The position numbers and the translations under genes were made by a program. Below are positions 10,737-21,563 of a stretch of 64,000 nt of DNA, piece after piece. Every line of letters begins with the position of its first letter. Within the stretch, counting starts at the first letter, position 1. Origin of the DNA: Gnetum montanum (lineage: Eukaryota; Streptophyta; Gnetopsida; Gnetales; Gnetaceae); the NCBI GenBank assembly GCA_015680685.1, contig MNCI01015029.1, positions 788,426 to 852,425 on the forward strand. The letters are read 5' to 3'. Under the pieces are notes generated by a model. That model was not told where the DNA came from. It was given only the letters and a program-made list of their open reading frames with translations, and did no database searches.

Positions 10737-13080
10737 TGAATGAAAACTCATCCTCAAGTGAACAAAAGAAGGAACAAGTTCTTTACAAAATATTGGGAAG
10801 GTATGGGATTATTGACTGACTAACTAATAACAAATTGACTCAAATCAAATAAATACATGCTAAGTGTCTAATTGTATGAATTTAAATTCTTTTATAAAAT
10901 TTGGTGGTCATGAAAAAAAAATTAAATACCTTGCCAAAAATTGACATCCAAACCCCTTTGGTAGCTTGAAAGCAAGGAAGAAGATTAAATAGTTGCATTG
11001 CCCAACCTACTATTGCCTACTCTTAGGGTCATTCAAGTTGTTATCTCCTTCCATCTCTTAGGTCACTTGTCCCTCAATTAGGATGGTCCTACCTCCAATC
11101 CATACTCCCCTTGCTGGAGCCATCTATGATCACAATAGAATCAAGGATAAATGTGTGATGTGTAACTTATAACATTTAGGTACCTTGTCTCTTTTGGTAG
11201 TTACACTTGGTTAAGTTGTGGTTATGATAGATGAATTATTTGAATATTAGTTCATTTTTATGGCTATTAGAGTTTGTTGGAAGGGTTTAACCTCATAAAT
11301 TAATGATTTTAATGTTATTTTATTCATTAAACCTTTCAGGTAGCATGAGGAATTTTGAAAAAAATGTATGCTTTGTGGCCCTTGCAATGTAGATCTTACC
11401 TTCAGTAGTGGTAGGACTAAAAAAAGAGATAAATCAGACAAGTAGGTTGAAAGTTATGGCTTTAGAAATTTCTAGGATTAGAACATCTTCAACATGAAAG
11501 ATAAGGAAAAAATAAAGAGTTTTAACCCGTATGAAGTTCATGGAGAGCCAGAAAAAAACCATGAACATGATGAAAGGCTTGAAGAGGGTTAGAGAGTTCA
11601 TAACAAAAAGAGTTTGTCATTAGAAACCATTTTGAAAGAGTGCACAATTGGATGTCATAAATGGGTTGCACAAAAGATGTGATCACAAAAATTCCTAGGA
11701 ATAAAGAACTTAACTAACCAACTAAGAAGTACGCAGGTGGATCCTCCCCAAAGTAGGCTCATGCCCTTAATTCCTTTGCATGTTTTCAAACCAAGGGGTC
11801 CATGGGCCTCATGGGTGATTAATGGTTGTGGAAAGTTAAGGATTAAATCCTATAAGAAACTACATAAATATTTTGATGCATCAAACTAAGACATTGAACA
11901 AAACCATGACAACTCAATAGTGAGAGGAATTATGGGAAGTAGTACTAGATAAAAGAGAAGGTGGAATAGAGTCTTGAATCATGGTTACATGAAGTCCCTT
12001 GTGGATTTTATAGCTAAAATGATCCTATAAAGTTCATCCTTAGTTCAGATCAAAACCAAGAACTTCTAGTGAGTTTGCATTGATGTTCTCAGACCAATTC
12101 ATCCACCTCAAGATATAGGAATGCTCCCACAGATCAGTCACCATTCCTTAGAGAGAAGAACAGAGAAGCAGGAAGTGAGAAAGGGCCTTAGTTAGAAAGG
12201 ACCTTCGGGCATGGGAACATGCCTTATCCCATAACTAATGCTTGTAGCCTATTATTGAGTTTAAGTGGTGTGGTTTGAATTTCCATCATTTTATTAAGTT
12301 TTATATTTTTATGATTTTTGGGTAAAAACCACATCATGCAAAGACTTTAACTTCCTATTATTGGTTAACATAGAAATGGTAAAAATTCCATGAAAACACT
12401 TCTGCACTCAAGAGGGTAGGCAAGTACAAAGAGCATCAAATTTCCTTGAAGTCACATTCTTATCAATCCTTTTAATCCTTATTAAGTTTGGAAATTACCA
12501 AGGTCAGAAGTTCATTAAAGTTCTCATTAAAGAAGGGACCTCATACTTCCAAAAAAAGGGACACCATAGAGTTTGTGGATGGGTGGATGATGTGGACTCG
12601 CTACTTATTTCATGGGAAAGAAATAATGTCTTAGTTATCAATATCAAAAGTTAAAGATAGAACCTAGACACTAGCAATCAAATAATATTATAGTACAAGT
12701 CACCATCAAAAGCAATTATAGTTGCACTGGGACCTATTGGCGATAAAGGAAAAGAAGATTGACATAGGAAAACATAAGAAAAACACAAACCAAAATCAAG
12801 TAAAATATAGAAGAAATTGTAAAATATGTAACAAAGAGAAAAATGTACTAATGATGTTGTAAAATAAAAAAAATCATGTAAAACAAAAAGGTGCAAAAAA
12901 AGGTGTAAAAATTGAAGAGCCACTTTGTATGATTAGCATGGATGGTCATCTTTTCCACAATTGAGTTAGAAGAAGGAGATTTGAAATATTGAGCATGCTT
13001 GTTCATTTGAGGAGGTGTTGTTTTCACTGGCTCCCTTTGGCTCATGGAAATGTTGTACTTGTGGCACATTCACTAATTAT
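10737..13080 (-). other. 3' noncoding region of copy B with ORF3 deleted
   Basis: Family-specific untranslated DNA between integrase and the 3' LTR. It shares phrases with C and F, such as 'gtgggtcctccccaaagtagg' (here near 11,740, in C near 26,938) and 'gggccttagttagaaaggacc' (near 12,184; in C near 27,381). The ORF3 body that occupies about 23.8-26.1 kb in copy C is missing, with a junction near 11,030. A-rich runs at about 12,770-12,910 correspond to similar A-rich runs in C and D. Short ORFs here are chance frames. Confidence 0.7.
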
Positions 13081-14240
13081 TTCTTATTTGAGCTTTCAGG
13101 TTTATGGATCAACATGGACTTAGAAGAAAAGGTTTCATAGATGATGTAAGGCCCTTCTCACAATGTTTGGAACTTAGTTCTGTCTAGTACATGTATGGGG
13201 TTCTAGTAGAGGATCTCATCTATTGTTTGAAATTTTACCTTCCTAATTTTGAGGTCATGGCATTTCTTGTTAAATGCCTTATGCACTTCATTAAAGGATA
13301 GGACCATCAATTGATTCTCATCTAGCACATTAAGGTTCATCAATAATTCTTTCTATGCTAGGTTAAGGTCAAGGTCAAGGTCATAAGCTATCAAAAGTGT
13401 ACAGAGCTTGAATTGAATAGGAAGAGTTGGCAATTTTTTGTACATCAGCTCATAGGGAGAATAGCCTATAGGAAGTTTCCATGTGAAGTGGTAGGCTCGC
13501 AGGGAATCATTAAGTTTAGTCTCTAGTCTCTCTTATATTTGCTAACTATTCTTGTTAATATCTTAGTCATTTTCCTATTGGTAACCTTAGCTTGACCATT
13601 GGCTTGGGGGGTGATAGGATGTTGTCAGTTTCTGTTCCATCCCCAAGCATTGTATGAGTTTTCAAAAGGTAGTGCTTGTAAAATGGGTACCATTGTCAGA
13701 AATAAGGGCACATGGTACCCCAAACTTGTTTATAACATTCTGTTGTACAAACTGAGTAGTTGTGGAAGATGTACAATCAGTGATGATTGTTACTTCTACT
13801 TATTTGGTGCAATAGTCAATGGCGATGATTATGTACACATTTCCATTTGACATGGGTGTGATGGGACTCATGAAGTTAATTCTCTAGATGTTAAATGGTT
13901 CCAATGGTTTGATCCACTATTGAGGATCCTTCATACGAGCACTCATTCCATCATCACGTTGGCAGCATTCACAAGATCAGATGAATTGATGAGCATCCTT
14001 GAAAAATGTCTACCAATAATACCTTGTCATTAGGATCTTAATGGTTGTGCATCTTCCTACATAATGGTGCCCACAAGGACCCTTGTGAAGATTTTGAAGA
14101 ACATGCAATTGATTAGTATCAGGGACATAGCAACAAACTAGGCCATCAGTGCATACCTTGTACATGTGCCCTTTGATCTCCATGAAGCACTTAGCCTGAT
14201 GAAGAAACTATTATTTCTTCCTATGGTCCAACTCTTGTGT
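13080..14240 (-). pseudogene. Integrase of copy B
   Basis: Decayed integrase on the minus strand. The zinc-binding region is at about 14,190-13,960 and the catalytic core at about 13,870-13,580. The C-terminal region (about 13,480-13,080) matches, between stops, the block in copy E around 63,660-63,960 that ends in a 'LWEGP' motif. The core is close to copy C at DNA level but riddled with stops. The element's own 3' noncoding region begins after the C-terminus. Confidence 0.8.
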
Positions 14241-15490
14241 CATCTCCTAAATGAGAAAATAGGTGAGAATGCCATCATATGAGTTAAGCTCATTAGGCAT
14301 TTGTTTAGTTATAGCCCTAGCAAAGAGAAGTTCATCAAGAAATTGATCAAATAGTGAGCTCTCCTTCTCTTTATTGTCTCATCACAATCAAGACAAGTGG
14401 TTTGAAACCACATTCTTAGTTTCCTTTTGATCTATCATGATACGATTGAATTCTTGTAAGATCACAAGCCACCATATGATACAGGGACTCATTGTTGGTT
14501 TGTTCATCAGAAGCCAGATTGCACTATGGTTAGTGTACACAAACACCTTGTATCCAAGCACATAGTACTTGAATTTTTCTAAGGCAAACATCATTACCAT
14601 CAATTTCTTTTTTGTTGTGATGTAGTTTGGCTATGCATCCACAATACTTTGACTCATGTAGTGGATGTAGTAAGGAAATTTCTAGTCATCCAACTACGTG
14701 AGCATGGCTTCCAAGGCATAATTTGATGCATCCATAATGATGTGGAATAGTTTGAACCAATCAAGTACTCATAGAATTGGAGTTTCTACAAGCTTCTTCT
14801 TGAAGTGTTGGAATGCATTCTCACATTCCTTAGTCTAGAAAAATGTAGGAATGACCAGACATCTTTGATAGTTTCTAGGTGGCAGGTAATTCCTTGGATG
14901 AACCTAATCTTTTTAGGGTCCACCTTAATCCATTTTTCAAATATTTTGTGCCTCAAAACAATGCCTTCCTAGACCATTAAATGGATTTTTTGCTAGTTGA
15001 GTTGAAGATTTGTTTCCACACACCTTTTCAACACTTGTTCAAAATGGCCCAAGGCTTGCTCAAATGTAGCCCTATAGGTGGAGAAGTCATTCTTAAAAAC
15101 TTCCACCCTACTACTAATCTATTATTAAAAGATGCTTAGGACAAAGCATTGAAAGATGATAGAAGCATTGCATAGACCAAATGTCATCTTATGGTATGCA
15201 AAATTTTCCTAGGAACTCATGTGAATGTTATCTTGGCCTGATCCTCGGGTGTAATCTAAATTTGGTTATAGCCACTATAACCATCTAGAAAGCTATAGTA
15301 GCAATGCCTAGAAATGGTATTCAACACTTGGTCAAGAAATGGTAATGGAAAATGATCTTTGTAAGTTGCCATGTTCAATAGCTTGAAGTCAAGAAGGAGT
15401 TGTTCAATCTCCTCCTTGATAATCTACTTGAGTTTGGGATTCAATTGTCATTACAACTACCATTTTGACTTTATGGAAGGATTTGTATAG
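14240..15490 (-). pseudogene. Reverse transcriptase and RNase H of copy B
   Basis: The RNase H C-terminus is an open frame at 14,603-14,388 ('ALEKFKYYVLGYKVFVYTNH', 'LQEFNRIMIDQKETKNVVSN', ending 'NHLS'). RT lies at about 15,480-14,650. The catalytic box near 15,110-15,080 reads 'FKNDFSTYRATF' where copy D has FMDD, so one catalytic Asp and the Met are gone. Frameshifts separate the RT pieces. Function would be copying element RNA and removing the RNA strand. Confidence 0.85.
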
Positions 15491-16560
15491 ATGCAGTGCT
15501 ACCATATCCTAGGATCAATCCCAATGAGTTTAGGATATGAGCAAGCAAAGACTATTGGCCACTTCTTAACCACCTTCAATAGCTTTTCTTTTTTCTTAGG
15601 AGAAAGGTTGGCATTGATTATCACTAGCTTCCCATTGTTTAGAAAAGCATATTCCACACTGACGGTTAGAGTTTTCAACTCTATGAGCTCCTTTTTAAAG
15701 TTCTCAGGGATTTTCAACTCTCCCCAATAAGTGTCATTAGGTTCATTGGAAAGTTGAAAATGGATTTGCTCCATCTTGTCCATGCCTTCAACATAGACAC
15801 TTGTCAGGCTCTTAGTTGGTTCCATGCAAAGTGTTGAATTGATATTAGGATCAGTTGTCAATCACAAGATGCCCTCCTATTTTGTGGCTATTGCATACAT
15901 GAACTTCTGAATTTTAGATACATCTGCATACTATTTGTATGTTGTGATAGATATTTTTTTTATAGATCATAATTTCTACATGCAATTGCAGCTTGTGTTA
16001 TTATACGCAATGCATTGAACTCTCTTCTTCTCTATCTTCCTGAATACATTTTTCTTGGAAATCTCCAGAAAGAGGTCATTGATTCTCAACCGTGCATTAA
16101 TAGTGCTCAACCAAGCCCTTCCCATGATGATTAGGAAGTCCCCCTTGTAGTTATCAACATGAATCACTAGGAAGTCAGCAAGATCAGACCACCCACAGAT
16201 AGTAGTCACAATATCTTCCACTAGTCCCAAGGAAACTATGATGTATTAATCTTCCAACTCAAGATGAATGTTGCTGTTTTTGAGTGGAGGCAAGTTCTAG
16301 GCTTTGTACATCTCATGAAAAATCAAATTTACATTAGAACCTGAATCCAAAAGAGCCTTGGAAGGCTCATTCTCAGTGATTTGTAAATAGGTGAGGGTAC
16401 CCCTAGGATTAGATAGATCCCTGGGAAGGTGACCAACCTTTATCCAATCCATGACAGCATGGGTCAACATGATGGTATGCACTTTGGGATGCATTTGGTT
16501 TGAAGGGTTTTCAAATGTGGATGATACAGAGGATGAGAGAGAATCAAGATGATCAACCAC
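15490..16560 (-). pseudogene. Protease and RT-linker region of copy B
   Basis: This copy keeps the best-preserved protease. The minus-strand open frame 16,560-16,297 contains 'SKALLDSGSNVNLIFHEMYK', with the catalytic Asp-Ser-Gly intact. The frame 16,230-15,976 continues with 'GLVEDIVTTICGWSDLADF' and 'IMGRAWLSTINA', the flap and C-terminal part of a retropepsin. The frame 15,861-15,499 is the linker before RT ('MEPTKSLTSVYVEGMDKMEQ'), which is conserved in copies A, D and E. The order and spacing fit a single Gag-Pol polyprotein. Confidence 0.85.
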
Positions 16561-16985
16561 TTGTGGTTGTCAGGGCTTGGTAGGATTGTTGGTTCAGAAG
16601 AAAGTTCTTTTTCAGGATCTACTCTTCAAACCACTTAACTAAGGAGCTAGCTATAAGTTAATAACCTTGGTGACATTAAATTACTGCAGTTGGGTTGGAA
16701 TTTTACCTTGCATTGATGGAGTAGGTGGTAATTGAGTTGAGGATGGAGGCACAAGTGTAGAAGGATGAGAAGGGTAATGCGGATTGGAGATTCCCCTTTT
16801 GGAGATGGAGATTGAGCTATGTAGTACTCTAGAGGGTAGTAGTGATGCTAGAATGAGGCATGATTGAAAGAGTCATGTAAAGAAATGGGCTATTGAATAT
16901 AATATCCATATGGATCTAGGTGTTGGTAAGGGTACTACAACCTTGGTGGTGGCATCCCCCACAATTGTGGGTGTTGCCACTGCTG
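16560..16985 (-). pseudogene. Gag C-terminal remnant of copy B
   Basis: Minus-strand sequence matching the Pro-rich Gag end of copy A (7,170-7,650), for example the 'cccacaattgtgggtgttgc' phrase at 16,958 against 'ccacaactgtggatgctacc' at 7,645. It ends at about 16,985, where unrelated host sequence begins. No zinc-knuckle or capsid part remains. Confidence 0.7.
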
Positions 16986-16999
16986 GTACTATAACATCT

Positions 17000-17560
17000 T
17001 ATCTATATCTAATGTACTTAAACTATTGCAAGTATTAAACCTACTTACCTTTTCTAGGGCCATGTTTGCACCAATGGCTTATCTCTCTCTAGCAAGTTTG
17101 GTTTTGTGCTAGGCTGACCTTGAATTGCAGGAATCTAACAAGCAAATATTTAAAAAAAATCCCAGACGAAAAACAAAAACTTAAGATCGATGCCAAAACT
17201 TAATAAACCTGAATAAAATACACAGAGGAGCAGCAGAATATGAAGTTGTTTCCTGATTTGTGCTTTGGTTGGGGCTGGGAAATTTGGAGCAAAATAAGTG
17301 AATAAGCTGCTCATTTGCATCATCTGGCAAATCTCAGAGCAATGGTTGTAACTGACGAAGATCTTCTTTATCATTATTATGTTTGGAAGAAGAAGATCCA
17401 TGGAAGAAATTGCATAGCCAAGCACGAGAAGCCATGATTAATTGCTTGATGGATGAAGAATAGCAGCAAGGCAGAGGAAGGGTCTCAAGCAAATGCAAGA
17501 GAGACAAACAAAGAGATCAAAGGAGAAGCACAAGCACAAGTATGCACTGCTACTCTTGTG
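17000..17560 (-). pseudogene. 5' end of an unrecognised host gene (exon 1, possible exon 2), cut by copy B
   Basis: On the minus strand a C/T-rich leader (about 17,560-17,434) precedes a methionine at 17,433. The frame starts 'MASRAWLCNFFHGSSSSKHN', continues 'DKEDLRQLQPLL', has one stop, and goes on 'DLPDDANEQLIHLF' and 'TTSYSAAPL'. It ends near a possible donor CAG|GTTTAT (about 17,222). A pyrimidine/T-rich stretch and TTGTTAG or CCTAG acceptor follow, then 'TKPNLLERDKPLVQTWP' and a strong donor AAAAG|GTAAGT at about 17,050. The composition is unlike the retroelements. I do not recognise the family. Copy B begins about 65 bases past the second donor, so the rest of the gene is missing here. 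The exon structure is inference; one in-frame stop suggests a pseudogene. Confidence 0.4.
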
Positions 17561-18240
17561 AATGAATGTATAATCATAAGAGTGTTGGAGCTCTCTATAA
17601 AATTTCTAGCTTAACCCAGAAGAACAAAAAAAATAAAGAAGTTTAAACTGCAATAAAAATTATTGTTTACGTAGTTGGTTGGCCCATCTTCTGGAAGACA
17701 TTTTATTAAGTTAGAAACAAAAAGCAGGCCAAATTAAATAAGACTAAACTATAAAACATTTTGGCGTAGGGATGCAAGTTGCCTTAAAAATTTGACCTCA
17801 CCTCCTCTGTTTGGCATCGTTGTCTGTCAACTTTCAGCAGATTTATTGAACTCCTACGTTAAAATATTATGTAGCTGTTAGGTGGGTCTCCATGGCAAAT
17901 CTATCCCCACTAAGCTAACAATACCGTGAGAGAATCTTTACTGCATTTTCAAATTTATATCTTAAATATCATTTGGTTTGCTGGATATTACCATTTTTCC
18001 GAATAAACCTGTTTACAATGCTAAGCCTAACAATTGCTCTAATGAGCTAAAGCAAATTCTCTTTATTATGTAAAAAATCTTTCCTACCTTTTGTTTTTTA
18101 ACGCGCATCAAGTTTTTCAGAATCAGATATATTTTAAATTGTTAAATTCCAGAAATGCTTCATGTATGGAGACGGAATTATGCATCCACGTTTTTGAAAG
18201 TCTACGATGTCGGCTCATTTCTTTCTTTTAAAAAAGATAT
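17561..18240. other. Host intergenic DNA upstream of the 17.4-kb gene fragment
   Basis: Less repetitive than the surroundings; contains no frame or RNA gene that I can support. If the fragment at 17.0-17.56 kb was a gene, its promoter would lie here on the minus strand, but I cannot point to a convincing TATA box at the right distance. Confidence 0.4.
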
Positions 18241-18252
18241 ACATCGGCGCTA

Positions 18253-18476
18253 AGAAAACTACATAGTTTAAGAAAACTACATAGTTTAAGAAGAGAATTG
18301 TTTGGACTTATGTGCAAATAAGTCAGCAAAGGCCTCTTTGGCTAAGCATTAATGGAGACTGGCACTTTTCTTTTCCATTTTACAAATGGTCCTGTGTTTT
18401 TCCCTTTCTTTTTAATGCTTCTCTTTTCCATTTTACAAATGGTCCTCGAGTTTTCCCTTTCTTTCTAATGCTTTCG
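18253..18476. repeat. Two short tandem duplications (18 bp and 53 bp)
   Basis: The 18-bp unit AGAAAACTACATAGTTTA occurs twice without change (18,253-18,270 and 18,271-18,288). A 53-bp unit beginning TTTTCCATTTTACAAATGG occurs at 18,371-18,423 and 18,424-18,476 with few differences. Both are head-to-tail. They belong to a cluster of such duplications that continues to 19,551. Confidence 0.85.
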
Positions 18477-19071
18477 AGGTGGATCAATTGCCGTGTTTTT
18501 TTTTATTTGTTTCGCTTACTTTGCTTTACCTGAATTTTCCATGCTTTGTTGTATGTATCTCCTGTAATATTGCATGCATAAAGAATAATTTAATCATGAC
18601 TTAATGGAAGTGGCACCTTTAATCATTATTTTAGTGCATTTATCTAATTTAATTTAATGAACCGGTAAAGGTAGTAAAGGATTTGGTGATAATTTAACCA
18701 AATTAACTATCTACATGGCATTATGTTATATTTTCAATGATTTGCTTTATCTATGGTACCTTTAGTATTTGGAGTGATGTTAAGGTACTTGTTTCTTAGG
18801 ATCTAAAACCTGAGTTCAAACCTCCAAGGTCCTTGTCTTAGTGAAATGAGCATTGAGCCTTTGTGTGATAATCGAACAACCTTCCTAAGACCCTACATTG
18901 ATAGGATAAGCATTGAGCCTTTAAGTAATAATTTTTTGAGTCACATTCAGTGAAAAAAATGCAGTTTCAAAAATTAATTTAACCACCTTTTCAATCTTTT
19001 GCTTTATCCATACTATCACAAAATAATTTGTAATTTACAGATCTCTAGAAATGCAATTTGCAAACCTACCT

Positions 19072-19551
19072 TTTTTTTTTATTGATGAATAGTAAAATAT
19101 CAGGGGAGGGGCTCGTAGCTACATGACCAAGAAGGCATATCTTCTTTGTTCAATTCTTTAATAATTTGGCTATCTTTTTTTTATTGATGAATAGTAAAAT
19201 ATCAGGGGAGGGGCTTGTAGCTACATGAGCAAGAAGGCATATCTTCTTTGTTCAATTCTTTAATAATTTGGCTATAGCATTCTATGGTTTTGTCCTCTCT
19301 AAGATGAGTTCTTATAAGATGCTGAAGAATATAAATTCCACAACATAACTCGATGCTGAAGAATATAAATTCCACAACATAACTCCCTGAACTTTTTCAA
19401 CTTTTGCATCTCACCTGGGAATTCCTCTTGAGCTTGACCGTGAATGGAATCCATGACAATCTTGTATAAAAATTCCTTGGCATCTTCACTTGAGCTTGAC
19501 CGTGAATGGAATCCATGACAATCTTGTATAACAATTCCTTGACATCTTCAC
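19072..19551. repeat. Three tandem duplications (102, 34 and 62 bp)
   Basis: Head-to-tail pairs: 102 bp (19,072-19,173 and 19,174-19,275), 34 bp (19,318-19,351 and 19,352-19,385, identical apart from the end) and 62 bp (19,428-19,489 and 19,490-19,551, two or three differences). The last lies inside the NB-ARC pseudogene, and 34 and 62 are not multiples of three, so these duplications shift the frame. The near-identity implies recent origin compared with the retroelements. Confidence 0.9.
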
Positions 19552-20650
19552 TGCATAAGGGCTGTATTTGGTAAAGCCTCATGTCTCTATCTCTGGATGT
19601 AATCAGAATTTAGACTTGTCTTCCACATCATCAATGAAATTGACATTGTCCATGAATATGAATGACCTGGTACTTTGCAGCTCTTCTTTTGACTTGGGCC
19701 TTTTGCCTGCTATATTTCCAAATTCTTGCTTGATTCTGGTCATGTTGTTTTTCAACTGTTGCTGTATCCTTTTAAATGTGGGATAGCCTCCATGATTTCA
19801 TGCTCATAGTGTTGTCAAGAATTACTCTTGAAAATTTGAAATCAATTGCTAAAGGGGCAAGCCTCTCTATTGAAGCAAAAGCCAAGGTAGTTTTCCCATT
19901 CCTCCCAAACCTAAAATTACTTGCATATATTTTTCATTCACACTCTATAACCTGTAAACTTGTTCAATATGTACTTGAAGACCAACTGAAAAAAGAGAAA
20001 GAACAACTTGATCATAAAATATTGAAATTGCTATTTTGGTATTCTTAAACTAAACTTAACAGTGATGACAATTAAGTTGGAGATTCTGTTTCTAAAATGT
20101 TATTAATGCATTCAACATAGTAGTTCAACTCATTGTCGAAGTCCCACAATTCAAGCATAATTAATAGAAGCCATGTTGAACATTTGTTGAGCTTCACAGA
20201 TCTACCTTTCTATTGAATTTACATTCGAAATCCTATTTATATATTATTCTAGTAATTAATAAACCATTGACAACAACCTAAGAAGTTGAAATTTATTTGC
20301 TTATTTTAAAAAAATATGTAAAGATACTCACAGGTCACTTCAGTTTCAAAAAGATAGACTTGGAGATCATAGATCCCTCAAGGTAGTCACAGAGTACATA
20401 GTTCTACAAAACCATTTGTAAAGCTTTCTTCAAAACATCTTTGTTGTTTTGATGAAAATATTTTCTCATTGAGCAGTGCCATCATAGCCAAAAGTTTAAA
20501 CATTTTTCTTCATTTGGTTTCATCACAGGAATCCTATCTAATGTCACTCCCATGAAAACCAGTGCATATAACATTGAGTTGAAAGCACCAATGATCTTAA
20601 GAGCTGCTACTGCTATCTTGGTTAGATCCTAGACAACAAAATGCAAAACC
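19390..20650 (-). pseudogene. NB-ARC disease-resistance gene pseudogene (N-terminal and nucleotide-binding part)
   Basis: Minus-strand remnants of a plant intracellular immune receptor of the NB-ARC-LRR class. In order: an N-terminal region at about 20,630-20,330 ('AALKIIGAFNSMLYALVFMG', 'MKPNEEKCLNFW'), probably a coiled-coil/RPW8-like domain; the P-loop 'GLGGMGKTTLAFA' at 19,912-19,870, which binds ATP; a kinase-2-like 'SFIFMDNVNFIDDV' at about 19,665-19,625; and the RNBS-B block 'LITSRDRDMRLYQIQPLC' followed by 'SEDVKELLYKIV' at about 19,608-19,545. The Lys of the P-loop is intact. Stops, a frameshift after kinase-2 and the 62-bp duplication break the gene. No leucine-rich repeats follow downstream (18.3-19.3 kb), so it is 3'-truncated. 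The P-loop is the firmest evidence; the N-terminal domain type is inference. Confidence 0.85.
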
Positions 20651-20744
20651 ATGGATCAACCAACATTCAACATAGAGTGAATTAAAATGAAACTGAATCT
20701 TTACTATGTTAGTAGATCCTATGCGTTAACAGGTAGTATAAATG

Positions 20745-21159
20745 TGTTACGAAATTAATTATATCCAATAAGAGGAAAAAAAGAAAAAACATAGAAATTT
20801 ATGTGAAAACTTGAATGTGAGAAAAAATCACAGCCATCGCAAAGCTCTTCTTTACTCTAGAGAAAAATAATCCAGGGACACAAGGAGTCCTTAATAGTTT
20901 TCAAGGCTTATTATTGTCATAAGTGCTTAAGCCCTTTCTCTCTCTCTTTGTGCTTTTGCATACCTCTAAACACATAACATTCTCCCAACTTTACCCTTAT
21001 TTTATAGAATAAAAACAATGACTTTATTTCTTTTACAACTCTTTGAAAATTATAGAAATGGTTGGTTACATTTGAAGAAGAGATTAGAAAGCTAGAAGTT
21101 AAATAAAAATAAATTAAATTGATAAACTAGGATGAAGATTTTTATAACTGATATTAACA
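20745..21159 (-). repeat. 3' LTR of a Ty1/copia element
   Basis: On the minus strand this 415-bp segment starts TGTTAATATCAG directly after the end of copia pol and a purine-rich AAATGGGAGAA, which looks like a polypurine tract. It ends 'taatttcgtaaca', giving a TGTTA/TAACA inverted terminus. No second LTR is visible, so the left boundary (20,745) is less certain than the right. Confidence 0.6.
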
Positions 21160-21563
21160 ATTCTCCCATTTAAAGAGAAATCAAATGAATCTTCAAGCTA
21201 GTAATACACTAGTTGCAAGCTACATTCTTACCCTATTTCAAGTGGTTATCACTTTTGTAAATCAATTAAACCTTCTTCAACAGTATATTTAATGAAATCA
21301 AACTTAATTGAATATGTTTTGTTCTATCATGATAAGTTGAGTTCCTTGATAGACACAAGACACTTGGCTATCCTGAGAAATTTGATAGTTTTCTTACCTT
21401 ACACCAAGAAATTAGAAAAATCTACATAACCATAACATCTCCTTACATTCTTCTGTCAATGCCACATATTTAGATTATACAAGTAGACTATATTTTCTTT
21501 AAGTATCTAAGAATTCATTTCATAGCAAGCCAATGAATCCAACCATAATTGTTCATGTATCTA
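21160..21563 (-). pseudogene. Ty1/copia RNase H end, first copy
   Basis: Minus-strand copia pol C-terminus. Visible in order: 'NRYMNNYGWIHWLAMK' (about 21,570-21,520), 'ILRYLKK', then 'KYVALTEECKEMLWL' (about 21,480-21,435) and the final part before the 3' end ('DFIKYTVEEGLIDLQ' type, frameshifted, about 21,290-21,240). Between the RYLK block and the KYVAL block about 60 residues that copia RNase H normally has are missing. The segment is nearly repeated at 56,589-56,982. It joins the RT fragment at 22,773 once the 1.2-kb insertion is removed. Confidence 0.8.

Larger units (their letters stand above)
10059..16985 (-). mobile_element. Ty3/gypsy element copy B (3' LTR to gag end, 5' end missing)
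   Basis: A 6.9-kb minus-strand copy. In element order it has the last part of gag (from about 16,985), protease, RT, RNase H, integrase, a long 3' noncoding region and the 3' LTR. The 5' LTR, primer site and most of gag are gone. At 16,985 the element stops and host DNA with an exon-like splice donor begins. Of the third ORF found in copies C and F only the edges remain, near 10,900-11,120, so it was deleted. Stops are frequent, often where sister copies have Trp, Arg or Gln. Confidence 0.9.

Noticed and set aside
13599-13850. Plus-strand ORF of 83 codons with Cys residues
   Set aside because: It is antisense to the integrase core of copy B; the minus strand aligns with the cores of copies A, C and D.
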